A stretch of DNA of 64,000 nt, taken from Nitrososphaerota archaeon. GTDB lineage: Archaea; Thermoproteota; Nitrososphaeria; Nitrososphaerales; JACQRY01. Under the pieces are notes generated by a model that saw only the letters and a list, made by a program, of their open reading frames with translations, did no database searches and was not told the origin of the DNA. A program made the position numbers and the translations under genes. The DNA lies in the NCBI GenBank assembly GCA_016184315.1, contig JACPCU010000017.1:1-64000 (forward strand), read 5' to 3'. Shown here piece by piece: positions 62,806 to 64,000 of the stretch; position 1 is the first letter of the stretch, and every line of letters starts with the position of its first letter.

Positions 62806-63816
62806 CTATTTTGGAGCAACCACATAGTTTCTCAGGACTCCTATCTTCTCTATCTCTGCTTCAACAGTGTCACCAGGCTTCAGGAACCAAGTAGTATCAG
62901 GTTTGCCTGATGCGTCCCTATGTCCCAACCCCACTCCTTCACACGTTCCTCCCGTAAATATGTCGCCTGGGTAGAGGGTAATATCACGTGAGAAGTACTC
63001 TATGAACTCCGGAAACTTTCGGATCATATCGCGTGAATTACCGTTCTGTCGGATCTCGCCGTTTACTCTTGTCATCATTGTAAGATTATAGGGGTCACCG
63101 ATCTCGTCCTTGGTCGTTATGCAGGGACCCACAGGTGAGGATGTGTCAAAGTTCTTCTGCAGATAGAAGAAATTCCAGTCTTCTCTGTCGGGTTGATCCC
63201 TCGCGCTTACATCATTGAACACAGTGTATCCTACTATATACTCTTCAGCTTTGTCGGCGGGGATGTCCTTTCCCTTCTTCCCGATTATCGCTGCCAGCTC
63301 TACCTCGTAATCTAGCTCCTTCGTCTTCTTGGGATAGATAATTTCGTCATCTGGTCCGATAACTGAGGAAGCCAGCTTCAGGAAGCCCGCGGGGCGGATC
63401 ATCTGTTGAGCATGGGCCACATACTTTTCGAAACGTGTTCCTATGCCCTCCAGCATGTGAAGTGGAAAGTTTCTGCCTATGCTAATCGTCTTGTTCTTCA
63501 AGCTAGCGTAAGGCGTTCTCAGCCTAACACCGTTTTTTTGATACACTAGCTTTTCTCCTCTAGGACCCTTCAACTCCTTTGTAGAACATTCCTCCACCAC
63601 ATATCTGACTGCCTCACTTGCCGCTTGAAGTGATTCCCAGCCTCCTTCAAGAAAGCTAAGCATGTCAGCAGGCACCTTAAGACTGGCTAAAGCGTAAGGC
63701 CTTTTTTCCCCGCCCGTATTCGCCAGGTAGGCGGAATACGCAAAATTCAGATCAACGATCTGTTCATTAATTATTGCTCCTACTCTGTCAAAATCTCCAA
63801 ATTTCACAAGTTTCAT
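62806..63816 (-). CDS. Fumarylacetoacetate hydrolase-family protein
   Basis: The product has about 336 residues from the ATG at 63816, chosen because M-K-L-V-K-F-G is the family start and a TATA-like TTTTTTAATG (about 63838-63848) lies about 27 nt upstream; a longer frame to 63915 exists. Core motifs: L-D-Y-E-V-E-L-A-A-I-I-G-K-K-G, N-D-V-S-A-R-D, and G-D-I-F-T-G-G-T-C-E-G-V-G. Members hydrolyse acylpyruvates or isomerise/decarboxylate hydroxy-muconate-type acids with Mg2+. It is the likely late step of the same catabolic route. Confidence 0.9.
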   Translation of the reverse strand: MKLVKFGDFDRVGAIINEQIVDLNFAYSAYLANTGGEKRPYALASLKVPADMLSFLEGGWESLQAASEAVRYVVEECSTKELKGPRGEKLVYQKNGVRLRTPYASLKNKTISIGRNFPLHMLEGIGTRFEKYVAHAQQMIRPAGFLKLASSVIGPDDEIIYPKKTKELDYEVELAAIIGKKGKDIPADKAEEYIVGYTVFNDVSARDQPDREDWNFFYLQKNFDTSSPVGPCITTKDEIGDPYNLTMMTRVNGEIRQNGNSRDMIRKFPEFIEYFSRDITLYPGDIFTGGTCEGVGLGHRDASGKPDTTWFLKPGDTVEAEIEKIGVLRNYVVAPK

Positions 63817-63913
63817 AATCCCGTGCTGAGCGTTCACATTAAAAAACCTATTCGAGCCCCCCACTATGTCTGCGCTCAGAATCCTAATATCCTCCCGAAA
63901 TTCCTTCCTCGTC

Positions 63914-64000
63914 ATGTTCAGCGGCTATGCAGGTAGAGTTCTGCACGTAGATCTCACCAATAGCGAATCTTGGGATACGCCATTACCTTCCGATTACGCA
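63914..64000 (+). CDS. Aldehyde ferredoxin oxidoreductase, N-terminal fragment (cut by window edge)
   Basis: The first 29 codons are in the window. G-Y-A-G-R-V-L-H-V-D-L-T-N with a following P-L-P-S-D matches the start of tungsten-dependent AOR-family enzymes (G-x-x-G-x-x-L-x-V-D-L-T). It would oxidise aldehydes to acids with ferredoxin. It is divergent from the FAH gene by 97 nt. The call rests on a short segment. Confidence 0.6.
   Translation, partial: MFSGYAGRVLHVDLTNSESWDTPLPSDYA

Noticed and set aside
1-64000. CRISPR arrays, rRNA genes or a replication origin
   Set aside because: No spaced direct repeats, no rRNA-like segments and no Orc1/Cdc6 gene or origin repeats were recognised by eye.

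Overview
The window reads as a chromosomal segment of an archaeon, probably in the Thaumarchaeota/Bathyarchaeota part of the TACK group (the phylum is a guess). Archaeal markers are RNA polymerase subunit Rpo6, F420 biosynthesis genes (cofE, cofD, cofC), a TrmB regulator, an HTH_10 (bacterioopsin-activator type) regulator, a MEDS-domain protein, a short TRAM-domain protein, an archaeosortase-like protein, an intron-containing tRNA-Ile without encoded CCA, and many TATA boxes about 25-30 nt from a start codon (leaderless or short-leader transcripts). No rRNA, CRISPR array, phage or intact insertion sequence was seen.

Region by region. 1-7.6 kb: a giant modular surface protein (cut by the left edge and broken by a frameshift near 3.58 kb), two secreted membrane-anchored proteins and a YdjM-like membrane hydrolase, all on the + strand. 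7.6-14.2 kb: mostly minus-strand metabolism (isochorismatase-type hydrolase, M20 peptidase, two MFS transporters, enoyl-CoA hydratase). 14.2-17.8 kb: a 47-residue zinc-binding microprotein, an archaeosortase-like membrane protein with Ser where Cys is expected, a convergent LigB/LigA dioxygenase pair, a winged-helix protein and a cyclophilin-like protein. 18-22.4 kb: rpo6, a YggX-like protein, a zinc-ribbon-fused DUF1998 helicase, and an HTH_10 regulator behind a perfect palindrome. 23.7-28.3 kb: a molybdenum hydroxylase operon (large, FAD and 2Fe-2S subunits) with tatC inside it. 28.4-35.2 kb: F420 genes with an F420-type luciferase-like oxidoreductase, a nitrilase and a YcaQ-like protein.

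32-39 kb holds three interrupted genes: an alpha/alpha-toroid protein (in-frame TGA), a multi-helix CuA protein resembling cytochrome oxidase subunit II (frameshift) and an MMPL/RND exporter (in-frame TGA). 40-50 kb is a housekeeping patchwork (cysS, MBL hydrolase, GNAT, TRAM, cupin, MEDS, V4R-like, tRNA-Ile) with several very short zinc-binding or lysine-rich proteins.

50.9-64 kb looks like a catabolic island: PreA/dihydroorotate-dehydrogenase-like flavoprotein, two acetoacetate-decarboxylase-fold proteins, an ABC permease (internally deleted) with its binding protein, a second molybdenum hydroxylase large subunit, a ParB-like protein, a dihydropyrimidinase/allantoinase-like amidohydrolase, a cyclase-family hydrolase, a fumarylacetoacetase-family protein and the start of an aldehyde ferredoxin oxidoreductase. 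Together these could import, hydroxylate or reduce, and hydrolytically open a cyclic amide or N-heterocycle. That pathway is inferred from context; no substrate can be read from the sequence.
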